In this document: positions 18,141 to 27,383 of the stretch, piece by piece
Layout: each line of letters opens with the position of its first letter
How positions within the stretch are numbered: position 1 is the stretch's first letter
Assembly (NCBI RefSeq): GCF_003318235.1
Contig: NZ_QOCG01000030.1
Coordinates: 310,001-374,000, forward strand
DNA: 64,000 nt
Origin: Loktanella sp. D2R18
Lineage (GTDB): Bacteria > Pseudomonadota > Alphaproteobacteria > Rhodobacterales > Rhodobacteraceae
Reading direction: 5' to 3'
Notes under the pieces: generated by a model
Database searches by the model: none
The model's input: the letters and a program-made list of their open reading frames with translations, nothing else
What the model was told of the DNA's origin: nothing
Program-made: the position numbers and the translations under genes

Positions 18141-18306
18141 TTTTTCCCCCTTGCGTCGACAAAATCGCACTCTCAATCACACGGTTCATCTCAACCCTAG
18201 CGGAAGCTGCCGCATTTTCAAGCTGCGCCTCCAAATCGGAAAGGTGATGAGTTTGCGCATATCGTTGCAGATCGGTGATCACATCGAGGATCCACTCATG
18301 GCCCAT
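18091..18306 (-). CDS. Small 71-residue protein upstream of luxR, function unknown
   Basis: The ORF starts with ATG preceded by AAGGA at 8 nt, a stronger start than that of luxR. The protein begins MGHEWILDVITDLQRYAQTHHLSDLEAQLENAA and looks helical and soluble. I recall very similar short proteins in front of luxR in other Rhodobacteraceae, but could not check this. Its last ~50 bases overlap the start of luxR in another frame, so its translation may open or couple to luxR translation. Confidence 0.7.
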   Translation of the reverse strand: MGHEWILDVITDLQRYAQTHHLSDLEAQLENAAASARVEMNRVIESAILSTQGGKTGTEQLSANVGTSGSA

Positions 18307-18388
18307 TTGTCAATTCCTTAACTAATTACACCGTTGCTTCTTTCTGCAAGAATAACACGATAACTATTAATTATTTATCCGCAGGCGC

Positions 18389-18412
18389 AAACCCCCCAAT
18401 ATTGGGGGGTTT
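18389..18412. promoter_or_regulatory. 24-bp perfect palindrome upstream of the luxR operon, putative operator
   Basis: Each arm is AAACCCCCCAAT and its exact reverse complement, with no spacer, in an AT-rich stretch 83 bp upstream of the small-ORF start. The lack of a loop and of a T-run argues against a terminator for the ccr gene that ends at 18499. The length and symmetry fit a dimeric regulator site such as a lux-box-like element. Which protein binds is unknown. Confidence 0.55.
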
Positions 18413-18498
18413 AGGCAGATAACACACTAACAAAGCACACGTTTGGCACCAGATACATTGCAGCGCCAAAAGATTAAATTCAACCTTTGCATGTATAT

Positions 18499-19773
18499 TC
18501 AATCTGCCTCAGCCGCGTCGTCAAGCGACCGCAAACCAACCTTTGGGGCTTGGATCAATACCGCCATGTTGCCGGGTTTATGTTCGTTGCGGCGCATCTT
18601 TGCATGGGCCTCGGGCAGTTCTGCCCAAGTGAATACCTCGGACATACATGGGTCTAGGCGACGTTCAATCATCAGCTTATTTGCGGCGCTCGCCTGTTGG
18701 AGGTTCGCAAAGTGGCTGCCCTGAAGGCGCTTTTGGTGCATCCACATGTAACGCACGTCGAACGTCAGGTTATACCCTGTTGTCCCCGCACAGATCACAA
18801 CCATGCCACCACGTTTACAAACAAATGTGGACACGGGGAACGTGGCCTCGCCGGGGTGTTCGAACACCATATCGACATTATTGCCTTTTCCGGTAATCTC
18901 CCAAATCGCTTTGCCGAATTTACGTGTTTCATTGAACCACGTCTTATATTCGGGCGTATTCACGGTTGGCATTTGCCCCCAGCAATTAAAGTCGTTCCGG
19001 TTGATGACCCCTTTTGCGCCCAGTGACATAACAAAATCGCGTTTTGTTTCATCACTAATAACGCCAATCGCATTCGCGCCTGCGGTATTGATCAACTGAA
19101 TAGCATAAGATCCCAAACCGCCTGACGCGCCCCAAACCAAAACGTTTTGACCAGGTTTCAGCTCGTGCGGGTGGTGACCGAACAACATGCGGTAAGCGGT
19201 CGCAAGCGTCAGCGTATAGCAGGCGCTCTCCTCCCATGTCTGGTGCTTTGGTCGAGCCATCAGTTGTTGGGATTGCACACAGGTAAATTGCGCAAACGAT
19301 CCGTCAGGTGTCTCATAGCCCCAAATTCGCTGGCTTTCGGAATACATAGGATCGCCACCGTTACAATGTTCGTCGTCGCCATCGTCTTGGTTGCAGTGGA
19401 TAACAACCTCATCGCCGACCTTCCAGCGTTTGACCTTGTCGCCAACGGCCCAAACGATACCGGACGCATCGGACCCGGCGATATGGAAATCCGCGCCATG
19501 GACATCAAATGGGCTGATCGGAATACCCAGCCCGGCCCAAACGCCGTTGTAGTTCACGCCCGCCGCCATCACGAGAACAAGCACCTCGTGGCTATCGGGT
19601 TTTGGAGTTTCGACCGTCTCTACTTGAAATGCTTCTTCAGGCTCGCCGTGGCGTTCGCGACGGATCGTCCACGCATACATTTGGTCGGGCACATGCCCAA
19701 GCGGTGGAATTTCACCGACTTCATAGAGCGCCTTTTGCGGTGCTGCTGCGGGGGCATTCAGATCTAGGGCCAT
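18499..19773 (-). CDS. ccr: Crotonyl-CoA carboxylase/reductase
   Basis: A 424-residue enzyme of the zinc-free medium-chain dehydrogenase/reductase superfamily. It carries out NADPH-dependent reductive carboxylation of crotonyl-CoA to (2S)-ethylmalonyl-CoA, the key step of the ethylmalonyl-CoA pathway for acetyl-CoA assimilation. Landmarks are GVNYNGVWAGLG, HCNQDDGDDEHCNGGDPM, the NADPH loop GASGGLGSYAIQL and HPGEATFPVSTFVC. The ATG at 19773 has GGAG six bases upstream and is preferred to ATGs at 19785 and 19788. Ecm, the next-but-one enzyme of the pathway, is divergently encoded 2 kb away. Confidence 0.96.
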   Translation of the reverse strand: MALDLNAPAAAPQKALYEVGEIPPLGHVPDQMYAWTIRRERHGEPEEAFQVETVETPKPDSHEVLVLVMAAGVNYNGVWAGLGIPISPFDVHGADFHIAGSDASGIVWAVGDKVKRWKVGDEVVIHCNQDDGDDEHCNGGDPMYSESQRIWGYETPDGSFAQFTCVQSQQLMARPKHQTWEESACYTLTLATAYRMLFGHHPHELKPGQNVLVWGASGGLGSYAIQLINTAGANAIGVISDETKRDFVMSLGAKGVINRNDFNCWGQMPTVNTPEYKTWFNETRKFGKAIWEITGKGNNVDMVFEHPGEATFPVSTFVCKRGGMVVICAGTTGYNLTFDVRYMWMHQKRLQGSHFANLQQASAANKLMIERRLDPCMSEVFTWAELPEAHAKMRRNEHKPGNMAVLIQAPKVGLRSLDDAAEAD

Positions 19774-19913
19774 GTCGGTCTCCATCACATAAGGTCACAT
19801 TTTGCTGCGCCGCAGAATCGGCGGCCTATGTGATGGATATTATTGGCTGCGCAATTTTACAACCTTAATGTAGTTTATTTTGTAATTTTATGTCTGCCGC
19901 ATCGCAGCGTCAT

Positions 19914-20261
19914 TTACTTGAAAGTCACGGTAGAGACCTGACATACGTTAACATTGTTGCGTACGACGCTGCTTCCGTCCCGGAATTCTGCTTTCAAATC
20001 AAACATGCAAGACCCCGTACCATCATTGAAATCGATGTTAACAGAGCTACCGCTCGCCAAAATGGACGATCCGAGGATGTCTTCTTCCCATGAATTTGTG
20101 CTGGTGCGCGATCCGTAGAACCGCCAAATCGTGCCGCCCGTGTTATTCACGATCAGCACATTGCGGTTCATTCCGCTGGATGCGGTGCTCGTTTCAACGC
20201 AGCCAGAGGCGCCCAATGCGACCGTCGCCGCCAGAGCCAAAGATTTAAAATGAAATGCCAT
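19914..20261 (-). CDS. Small secreted lipoprotein, function unknown
   Basis: A 115-residue protein with a signal peptide and lipobox (LGASGC, Cys at about residue 21). The mature part is a compact beta-rich domain with paired Cys residues (SCMFDL and NVCQV). I have seen this domain in unannotated alphaproteobacterial proteins but know no function. The ATG at 20261 has GAGGGA upstream at 10 nt and gives a normal signal peptide. A frame extended to 20303 does not. It lies between ccr and an acyltransferase gene on the same strand. The 140 bp between it and ccr is AT-rich and probably holds the ccr promoter. Confidence 0.75.
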   Translation of the reverse strand: MAFHFKSLALAATVALGASGCVETSTASSGMNRNVLIVNNTGGTIWRFYGSRTSTNSWEEDILGSSILASGSSVNIDFNDGTGSCMFDLKAEFRDGSSVVRNNVNVCQVSTVTFK

Positions 20262-20340
20262 ACCGTTTATTCCCTCGTTAATCGCCGCCCGAACTGGCCA
20301 CAAAACAAAGACAAACGCCCCGATTGATTCGGGTCAATTT

Positions 20341-21717
20341 TTAGGGTGCCGCTACGTCAGTGTCAAAGTGATGGGCAATGGTATTGGCATAATAAGCCAA
20401 GATCGCATGGCCAGTTTCCGTGATTTCAATGATGTCGCCAGCGACGCTGATAGCCCCGCGGGCGGCAAGCCGGTCCAACGCGTCAGACGCAATCTGATCC
20501 GCCGGGCGTCGCGGCAGAGGCATTCGTTTTGGTTTGAGCTGCGCTAGTTTTTGCACGATCACCGCCTCAAGCGCGGCTTTGTCGGTGACGCTATCATAGA
20601 CTAACGCATGCGCAACCAATGGCACACCTAATACCGGGATCGCCCGCATGATCCGTTTCTTTAGTTCCTCAGCGACGGCCGTGGTGACTTCATCGGCTGG
20701 GGCCGATGTGTGAAACTCAGATAGCTTCAGCGGATCACCAAAGCTGACAGATGCAGTTCCAAATGTCCGAAACTGGCGCGTAATCCGCAACCAAACATGT
20801 CGGCCGACCCGGCGCAGCACATGCATGAAAGGTGGTCGAAACCGCCGTGTCCCTGACTGATCAGCGGCGATGAGAAACGTATCCTCAAGCACCCTGTCGT
20901 AATTCAGGGCGACGGGTACGAAAATAACTTCACGCGCATCCGGGTCAAAATCATCGATGATATAATTGAGCAGCCCAACACGTGGCGGCGCCATCCGCCC
21001 ATCAAGGCTAAGACCGCCTTCGGGAAATACCGCTTGGCTCACGCCGCCGCGCGTGGCCATTTGCACATATCGCGCAAGCACTTGACGATAAAGCGCACCG
21101 CGCGATCTACGCCGGATGAAATAAGCCCCCATCGCCCGTATGATCGGCGAAAGCGGCCAAACCCGCGCCCATTCGCCAACGGCATAGGACAGCGCACCAG
21201 CGCTGGCGGCAAGATAAGTGACCAGCACATAATCCATATTACTGCGGTGATTGATCACAAAGACGACAGCGGCATCGGGGTCTATCTCAGCCAGTTGCTT
21301 GCGGTCAAATGTTCCTAGACGAATGCGGTAAAGCGATTTCGACAGCCACCGCGCCAGCCGAATTCCATAGCTAAAATAAGCTGTTGCCGAAAAGGACGGA
21401 ACAATCTCGCGGGCATAGCCTTTGGCTTTCTCAAAGGCGACGTTTTCGGGGACGTTTTCTTTGCGGGCATATTCCACGATTGCGCGGGTCACTTCGGGGT
21501 CGTAGATCAACCGCTGGATCATGTCATAGCGCCGGGCGAGCTTGAACGGTTCAATCGGACGCTGAAGCCGCTGATTGACCCGTGCAATCACACGTTCGGC
21601 GCGCTTGCGAAAAAACCACCGTACCGATGGAAACAAGAAGTGCGACGCAAACGTCACCCCGGCAAACAGGATAATTAGGACAAAAGCCCACAACGGCATT
21701 GAAACAGTTTGCGTCAT
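20341..21717 (-). CDS. PlsB-like glycerophosphate/1-acyl-glycerol-3-phosphate acyltransferase
   Basis: A 458-residue membrane-anchored acyltransferase. An N-terminal membrane helix (MPLWAFVLIILFAGVTFA) is followed by the acyltransferase core with NHRSNMDYV (HX4D motif) and VFPEGGLSLDG. The C-terminal third has no clear motif. It most likely acylates a glycerol phosphate in phospholipid synthesis, and the exact acceptor is uncertain. The ATG at 21717 precedes the membrane helix. The open frame upstream to 21912 overlaps the divergent ecm start and is not used. Confidence 0.82.
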   Translation of the reverse strand: MTQTVSMPLWAFVLIILFAGVTFASHFLFPSVRWFFRKRAERVIARVNQRLQRPIEPFKLARRYDMIQRLIYDPEVTRAIVEYARKENVPENVAFEKAKGYAREIVPSFSATAYFSYGIRLARWLSKSLYRIRLGTFDRKQLAEIDPDAAVVFVINHRSNMDYVLVTYLAASAGALSYAVGEWARVWPLSPIIRAMGAYFIRRRSRGALYRQVLARYVQMATRGGVSQAVFPEGGLSLDGRMAPPRVGLLNYIIDDFDPDAREVIFVPVALNYDRVLEDTFLIAADQSGTRRFRPPFMHVLRRVGRHVWLRITRQFRTFGTASVSFGDPLKLSEFHTSAPADEVTTAVAEELKKRIMRAIPVLGVPLVAHALVYDSVTDKAALEAVIVQKLAQLKPKRMPLPRRPADQIASDALDRLAARGAISVAGDIIEITETGHAILAYYANTIAHHFDTDVAAP

Positions 21718-21842
21718 CGCGCGAACCTGACAGGGAAACGCGCCAACGTAAATCCCGCCATGCCGCAACGCAGCGAATTGACAGCGCCACAAAGTATTGA
21801 GTATTAATCCCTCAACGCAATAATATTTCGCAAGGATCAAAC

Positions 21843-23804
21843 ATGTCGCACGCGCAGAAAGATCGCCCTTGGCTTTTTCGGACCTATGCTGGTCACTCGA
21901 CTGCGGCCGCATCGAATGCGCTTTACCGTGGGAACCTTGCCAAAGGGCAGACCGGGCTTTCGGTGGCTTTTGATCTACCTACCCAGACAGGGTATGACAG
22001 CGATCACGTACTCGCCAAAGGTGAGGTCGGCAAAGTCGGCGTGCCTGTCAGCCATTTGGGCGATATGCGCGCATTGTTCAATGACATCCCGCTTGACCAG
22101 ATGAACACGTCGATGACGATCAACGCGACCGCGCCTTGGTTGCTTTCGCTTTATATTGCCGTGGCCCAAGAACAAGGTGCAGATATTTCCGCCCTACAAG
22201 GCACCGTGCAAAACGACATCATCAAAGAATACCTGTCGCGCGGCACCTATATCTGCCCGCCCGAACCCTCTTTGCGGATGATCACCGATGTCGCCGCCTA
22301 TACCCGTGAACATCTTCCTAAATGGAACCCGATGAACGTCTGTTCCTACCATCTACAAGAAGCCGGTGCGACACCCGAAGAAGAGCTCGCTTTTGCTTTG
22401 GCGACCGCGACGGCCGTGCTTGATGACCTCAAAGACAAAGTACCAACCGCTGACTTCCCTGCGATAGTGGGCCGCATTTCGTTCTTTGTGAATGCGGGCA
22501 TCCGCTTTGTCACCGAACTGTGCAAAATGCGCGCCTTTGTCGAGCTGTGGGATGAAATCTGCGCGACCCGCTACGGGGTGGAGGACGCAAAATACCGACG
22601 CTTCCGCTATGGGGTGCAGGTGAACTCCCTTGGTCTGACTGAACAGCAGCCTGAAAACAACGTCTATCGCATTTTGCTTGAGACGCTCGCCGTGACCCTA
22701 TCGAAAAATGCCCGCGCCCGCGCGGTGCAGTTACCTGCTTGGAACGAAGCGCTTGGCCTGCCGCGCCCCTGGGATCAGCAATGGTCGCTGCGAATGCAAC
22801 AAATTCTGGCCTATGAAACGGATCTGTTGGAATTCGACGATCTCTTTGACGGCAACCCGGCCATTGACCGCAAGGTCGGCGCGCTCAAAGAAGGGGCGCG
22901 TGCAGAACTGGCGCAAATCGACGGGATGGGCGGCGCGGTTGGCGCGATTGGGTACATGAAATCACGGTTGGTCGAAAGCAACGCCGCGCGGATCGCAAGC
23001 ATCGAAGACGGGCGCACCACCGTTGTCGGCGTCAATAAATGGCAAGCGGGCGAACCCTCACCGCTGACCGCGGGCGATGACGCGATTATGGTTGCCGACC
23101 CCGAAGCAGAGGCCGATCAGCTGAACCGTCTGCGTGCATGGAAAACTGACCGCAATAATGCTGCGGTTAAAACTGCACTCGCCGCCCTGCGTACTGCCGC
23201 CACAGACGGCAGCAACATGATGCCCCCGTCCATTGCCTGCGCGCGTGCGGGCGTGACAACAGGCGAATGGGCCGATGTGATCCGCGGCGTCTTTGGCCAA
23301 TACCGCGCCCCAACCGGGGTGAGCGCGAACCAATCCAACCGGACTGAGGGGCTGGATGATCTACGTGAACAGGTCGACCTGGTCAGTTCCGCACTGGGAC
23401 GACGTATGAAATTTTTGGTCGGTAAACCCGGTCTTGATGGGCATTCTAACGGCGCCGAACAAATCGCAACCCGTGCGCGCGATTGCGGCATGGATATTAG
23501 CTATGAAGGTATTCGCCTAACGCCCGATGAGATTGTCGAAGCCGCGCGCGAGAACGAAGTGCATGTCATTGGACTGTCGATCCTATCCGGTTCGCACGTG
23601 CCACTGGTCCGTGATGTGATGACAAAGCTTGCCGCCGCAAACTTGACACATATCCCCGTCATTGCGGGCGGCATTATCCCTGACGATGACGCCATTGCGC
23701 TGCAAAAAATGGGCGTCGCGAAAGTCTATACGCCGAAAGATTTCGAATTGAACAAGATCATGGGTGATATCGTTCAATTGGTCGACCCGCGCGAGAAACC
23801 TTAA
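21843..23804 (+). CDS. ecm: Ethylmalonyl-CoA mutase (MeaA/Ecm), B12-dependent
   Basis: A 653-residue cobalamin-dependent acyl-CoA mutase. The N-terminal barrel has FDLPTQTGYDSDH and MNTSMTINATAPWLLSLY. The C-terminal B12-binding domain has KPGLDGHSNGAEQI, with the cobalt-ligating D-x-H-x-x-G at Asp532, His534 and Gly537. It converts (2R)-ethylmalonyl-CoA to (2S)-methylsuccinyl-CoA. It is distinguished from methylmalonyl-CoA mutase by the shorter, MeaA-like sequence and by proximity to ccr. AAGGA precedes the ATG. It is divergent from the acyltransferase gene. Confidence 0.95.
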   Translation: MSHAQKDRPWLFRTYAGHSTAAASNALYRGNLAKGQTGLSVAFDLPTQTGYDSDHVLAKGEVGKVGVPVSHLGDMRALFNDIPLDQMNTSMTINATAPWLLSLYIAVAQEQGADISALQGTVQNDIIKEYLSRGTYICPPEPSLRMITDVAAYTREHLPKWNPMNVCSYHLQEAGATPEEELAFALATATAVLDDLKDKVPTADFPAIVGRISFFVNAGIRFVTELCKMRAFVELWDEICATRYGVEDAKYRRFRYGVQVNSLGLTEQQPENNVYRILLETLAVTLSKNARARAVQLPAWNEALGLPRPWDQQWSLRMQQILAYETDLLEFDDLFDGNPAIDRKVGALKEGARAELAQIDGMGGAVGAIGYMKSRLVESNAARIASIEDGRTTVVGVNKWQAGEPSPLTAGDDAIMVADPEAEADQLNRLRAWKTDRNNAAVKTALAALRTAATDGSNMMPPSIACARAGVTTGEWADVIRGVFGQYRAPTGVSANQSNRTEGLDDLREQVDLVSSALGRRMKFLVGKPGLDGHSNGAEQIATRARDCGMDISYEGIRLTPDEIVEAARENEVHVIGLSILSGSHVPLVRDVMTKLAAANLTHIPVIAGGIIPDDDAIALQKMGVAKVYTPKDFELNKIMGDIVQLVDPREKP

Positions 23805-23884
23805 GCTGACTGAAATCTAACTTCGGGTCTCCCGCTTTGCACCTGTTCGGCATAGTCTGACGCAAAAGCAAAAGGAGACCTGAC

Positions 23885-24589
23885 ATGACCATCCACATCG
23901 GCGCTGAAAAAGGCGACATTGCCCCTACCGTCCTGATGCCGGGCGATCCGTATCGCGCGAAATGGGCGGCAGAAACGTTCCTCACAGACGCGCGCTGCAT
24001 CAATCAGGTGCGCGGCATGTTGGGATTTACCGGCACATGGAACGGCCATCCGGTCACAATTCAAGGGTCGGGCATGGGCATGCCGTCACTGTCGATCTAC
24101 GCCAATGAATTGATCAAAGATTACGACGCGCAAACGCTGATCCGCATTGGGTCATGTGGCGGAATGCAAAAGAATGTCGGCATTCGCGATGTGATCTTGG
24201 CAATGACGGCATCCACCCTTTCGACCCCTTCAAGTGGCATATTTAAAGAACTCAACTTTGCCCCATGCGCGGACTACGGATTGCTTGCCGCCGCCCATCG
24301 CGCGGCCATAGCCAAAGGCGTGCCCACACATGTTGGCGGCATCTATTCATCTGACGTATTCTATGACGAACGCCCTGATCTGAATGAACAGATGGTGCGA
24401 CACGGGATTCTAGGCGTCGAAATGGAAGCGGCCGAGCTATACAATCTTGCGGCGCGGCACGGACGACGCGCGCTTGCGGTTCTCACTGTCAGTGATCACC
24501 TCATCACCCATGAGGCCCTGCCTGCGGAAGACCGTGAAAAATCCTTTGGGGATATGGTCGAAATCGCGCTTGAAGCGGCTTTTGCCTAA
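23885..24589 (+). CDS. deoD: Purine-nucleoside phosphorylase, DeoD type
   Basis: A 234-residue hexameric-type PNP. Landmarks are [43 protein letters not shown] and the C-terminal [12 protein letters not shown] and [11 protein letters not shown] (catalytic Asp). It releases purine base from (deoxy)nucleosides. It is unrelated in sequence to the trimeric PNP at 12456-13262, so the genome has two PNP types within 11 kb. AAGGAGA precedes the ATG. The 3' end overlaps the convergent next gene by 4 bp. Confidence 0.94.
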   Translation: MTIHIGAEKGDIAPTVLMPGDPYRAKWAAETFLTDARCINQVRGMLGFTGTWNGHPVTIQGSGMGMPSLSIYANELIKDYDAQTLIRIGSCGGMQKNVGIRDVILAMTASTLSTPSSGIFKELNFAPCADYGLLAAAHRAAIAKGVPTHVGGIYSSDVFYDERPDLNEQMVRHGILGVEMEAAELYNLAARHGRRALAVLTVSDHLITHEALPAEDREKSFGDMVEIALEAAFA

Positions 24590-25428
24590 ATACCGTGACG
24601 GCGATCATACCCGTTCACAACAGGCGGCACCCATGCATCAAGGGTGCCGTCTTGGGGGCGCAGCACTTCCATATCAAGCGGATAGCACGCCGCCGCATCG
24701 CTTGAATGCTCAGCGCTGCAATCACCGCCGGGGCAAGCGCTAAGCACGGCAAGCAAATCAATTTCCGCAAATAATTCAATGTAATCGCCGGGGCGCACCG
24801 GGCTCGCTTTCATAAAATATTGTCCGGTATCGTGGGTAAACCCGGTACACATAAAGACGTTCAGCACGTCGTGCACCAGTGGCTCGGCCACATCAAGCCC
24901 CTGCCCCATATGCGTAGCCAAGGCACGCGTCAGGTTTGAATGACAACAATGATGATACTGCGCCCCAGACAACAAGTTCCCAGTGTAAGGATCACAGCGT
25001 GTCCCGATTACATCATGCACAGACCCGCCAAATTCATCCATCCCGTACCACTGCAACGTATCATGTGTGACCGTCGCCATTGGGCGTAGCGTCGGAAACG
25101 ACGACCAAAGCCGATCGCCGGTTGTGACATGCGTGCCATGCAACGCGCGGGTTTTGCCGGAATAGAACCGCTCTGACAGGTCGTTGGCGTTAAACAAGTT
25201 CAGATCACCGACCTGCGGACCATCGACCGAATGAATACGCAAGAAATGTCCGGCAGGCACTGTGATGACCGCTGCATCACGTGGCGCGACAGTCACCCGC
25301 GACAGAGGTGTCAACCTGTCGCGGGCGGTTTGATACAGCGCCACATCGGCAGCGGGTAACGTATCCGTCGGATAGCATATGACCGGCTGTATCGCCCGGC
25401 GCGCGTCTGCGTCTTTTGGCTCTTTCAC
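24586..25428 (-). CDS. DUF1989 / urea-carboxylase-associated family protein
   Basis: A 280-residue protein of the DUF1989 family, often annotated as urea-carboxylase-associated. Landmarks are [48 protein letters not shown] and [16 protein letters not shown] with its HHCCH cluster. No urea carboxylase or allophanate hydrolase is next to it here, so a role in urea use is not supported by context. Translation starts with GTG at 25428, with GAGAG just upstream. It is convergent with deoD. Confidence 0.85.
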   Translation of the reverse strand: MKEPKDADARRAIQPVICYPTDTLPAADVALYQTARDRLTPLSRVTVAPRDAAVITVPAGHFLRIHSVDGPQVGDLNLFNANDLSERFYSGKTRALHGTHVTTGDRLWSSFPTLRPMATVTHDTLQWYGMDEFGGSVHDVIGTRCDPYTGNLLSGAQYHHCCHSNLTRALATHMGQGLDVAEPLVHDVLNVFMCTGFTHDTGQYFMKASPVRPGDYIELFAEIDLLAVLSACPGGDCSAEHSSDAAACYPLDMEVLRPQDGTLDAWVPPVVNGYDRRHGI

Positions 25429-25576
25429 CGTTCTCTCATTTCTTTAGCTGCACACAGTCTGGAGGTTCGACAAGAGCCACGAAATGCATTCGCTAAGCGC
25501 AGCCCCGCCAAGCTTGACGGGATACACTTACTTCGCCTCGGCTTGCAACTTACAGGTTTCCATATCCACAGTCATC

Positions 25577-26227
25577 CTATCGCATCCGCAGTCGCAAACG
25601 TAACCTTTTCGAGGTCGACACCTTTTTCTTGTTTTTCGTTGCATTTTGTTTCCCCCAAAATGCAAGGTCGCAATCAAAATCCGGCGTCAGCCATGTCGCT
25701 AACCTTTCTGGCTCGTCAGTTTGAATATCAAAATCAAGGAACTTTGCATCAGGACGATTAGAAAAAAACGTCCGCACATCGTCATGGAATGTTTCATGAC
25801 GATGGCGCCAAATTGTCTCTGTTTCCGTATCGTTAGCACCATATGATGCCGCAGCCCGCTTAAGAAAAGAATCAGCGTACTGTCTACCGATATGATTTTT
25901 ACGAGAGAGCAACCAAGATTCAGCATTCCGCCAGTTCAACAAGAAATACGCATCAGGGTAGTCGCGATATAGCTCCCGGTAAAAATAATTCGCCTCAAGA
26001 TGCATTGTGCCGTCGGTGAAGCTCAGATCTGAGTAAACATCAAAAGCGTCAATAGAAGCGAGAGCCGGACGTCCGTTTAATACATTTGTTGTAATCACCG
26101 GCGCCAGAAAACGACCATCAGGCAACGACCAATGCACCGAATGGTAGCCATTTTTGAGAAAAAAACTATGGAGTGTTGTTGTCGCAGTTTTATTAAAACC
26201 TATAATAAACACTTTTGGTCGTTGCAT
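25577..26227 (-). CDS. Sulfotransferase-family protein in an AT-rich stretch
   Basis: A 216-residue protein beginning MQRPKVFIIGFNKTATTTLHSFF. The G-x-x-K-T-A-T-T-T segment is the 5'-phosphosulfate-binding loop of PAPS-dependent sulfotransferases. The 3'-phosphate region is probably in the LNWRNAESWLLSRKNH block. The C-terminal tail is very basic (KRLRLRLRMR). The ATG at 26227 has AAGGA 8 nt upstream. An in-frame ATG at 26233 is too close to it. The gene is visibly richer in A+T than its neighbours and sits between a DUF1989 gene and sdhB, so it may have been acquired. The acceptor is unknown. Confidence 0.78.
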   Translation of the reverse strand: MQRPKVFIIGFNKTATTTLHSFFLKNGYHSVHWSLPDGRFLAPVITTNVLNGRPALASIDAFDVYSDLSFTDGTMHLEANYFYRELYRDYPDAYFLLNWRNAESWLLSRKNHIGRQYADSFLKRAAASYGANDTETETIWRHRHETFHDDVRTFFSNRPDAKFLDFDIQTDEPERLATWLTPDFDCDLAFWGKQNATKNKKKVSTSKRLRLRLRMR

Positions 26228-26258
26228 AGTCATAGGTCCTTTCCGCATTAGCGTCTGA

Positions 26259-27038
26259 TTAAACGACGCGTTCGACCATCATACCTTTGATATGCGCGAT
26301 TGCCTTGGCCGGGTTCAGGCCTTTCGGACAGGTTTTGGCACAGTTCATGATTGTGTGGCAACGGTACAGTTTAAATGGGTCTTCAAGATCATCCAAACGT
26401 TCGCCTGTTGCCTCATCCCGGCTATCAATGATCCAGCGGTACGCGTGCAAGAGCGCAGCCGGCCCAAGGTAGCGGTCGCTGTTCCACCAGTAGGATGGGC
26501 AGGATGTTGAGCAAGACGCGCACATCACGCATTCATACAGGCCATCAAGCTTTTTGCGGTCTTCGATTGACTGTTTCCACTCTTTCGCGGGGCGGTTCGT
26601 TTTTGTTTCCAGCCACGGCATGATAGAGGCGTGCTGCGCATAAAAATGGGTCAGGTCAGGTATCAAATCCTTGATCACAGGCATATGCGGCAAAGGATAG
26701 ATTTTTACGTCGCCCTTAATCTCATCCAGCCCGTAGATACACGCCAGTGTATTCACCCCGTCGATCATCATCGCACATGACCCACAAATACCTTCGCGAC
26801 ATGAGCGGCGGAACGTGAGGGTTGGATCGGTTTCGTTCTTAATCTTAATCAGAACGTCCAGCACCATCGGGCCGCAGGTGTCCATATCGACGAAATATGT
26901 GTCCAGCTGCGGGTTCTTCCCGTCATCGGGATTCCAACGATAAATCTGCACCTTGCGCAGATTGGTCGCGCCTTCGGGCTTTGGCCAGGTTTTTCCCACC
27001 GTCATGCGGGAATTCTTAGGGAGTGTCAGTTGCACCAT
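26259..27038 (-). CDS. sdhB: Succinate dehydrogenase iron-sulfur subunit
   Basis: A 259-residue subunit of complex II that carries three Fe-S clusters and links the flavin to the membrane quinone site. The [2Fe-2S] Cys set is in [16 protein letters not shown] plus LACIYG. The [4Fe-4S] and [3Fe-4S] ligands are in [16 protein letters not shown] and [17 protein letters not shown]. Length is normal. It is the last gene of the sdhC-D-A-(two lipoproteins)-B operon. Confidence 0.97.
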   Translation of the reverse strand: MVQLTLPKNSRMTVGKTWPKPEGATNLRKVQIYRWNPDDGKNPQLDTYFVDMDTCGPMVLDVLIKIKNETDPTLTFRRSCREGICGSCAMMIDGVNTLACIYGLDEIKGDVKIYPLPHMPVIKDLIPDLTHFYAQHASIMPWLETKTNRPAKEWKQSIEDRKKLDGLYECVMCASCSTSCPSYWWNSDRYLGPAALLHAYRWIIDSRDEATGERLDDLEDPFKLYRCHTIMNCAKTCPKGLNPAKAIAHIKGMMVERVV

Positions 27039-27080
27039 CGCGATGTTCCTTCCGTCACGGGCTATATTGCCCGAAAATTC

Positions 27081-27383
27081 TTACAATGACCGCAGCCGCG
27101 CGGGGCGGATCGGCATTTCGCCCGTCAAATCGATGACGCAGCTTTCGTATACTTCTTGTGGGTCGCGTCCACGCAGCAGATCGGCGGACAGGCCAATACT
27201 AATGCCGGTTGAAACACCTGTGTCGCTATTCACACCAACGCTGACCCCACCTGTGGGGGCTTGGGCGGCACGCGCACGTTCTTCGCAACGTTGGGCTGCT
27301 TCCTCGGGCGTAGGCGGCATTGCCGCGCAGGCACCCACAAGGCACATGGCCAAAATTGCGAAACTGCCCCGCCACACGCGCAT
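27081..27383 (-). CDS. Small lipoprotein inside the sdh operon (second of pair)
   Basis: A 100-residue protein with a lipobox (VGACAA) after a hydrophobic segment (SFAILAMCLVGAC), then a Pro/Ala/Glu-rich linker, a Gly/Val/Ser-rich segment (TGGVSVGVNSDTGVSTGISIGLS) and a short C-terminal domain with one Cys. The ATG at 27383 shares a base with the stop of the preceding lipoprotein gene (TGATG), which fixes the start and indicates coupling. I know no function for it. It lies 42 bp before sdhB. Confidence 0.72.
   Translation of the reverse strand: MRVWRGSFAILAMCLVGACAAMPPTPEEAAQRCEERARAAQAPTGGVSVGVNSDTGVSTGISIGLSADLLRGRDPQEVYESCVIDLTGEMPIRPARLRSL

Noticed and set aside
24492-24499. GTGATCAC inside deoD resembling the TCA operator
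   Set aside because: It lies in the middle of a coding sequence, lacks the flanking T and A and has no partner site 21 bp away.
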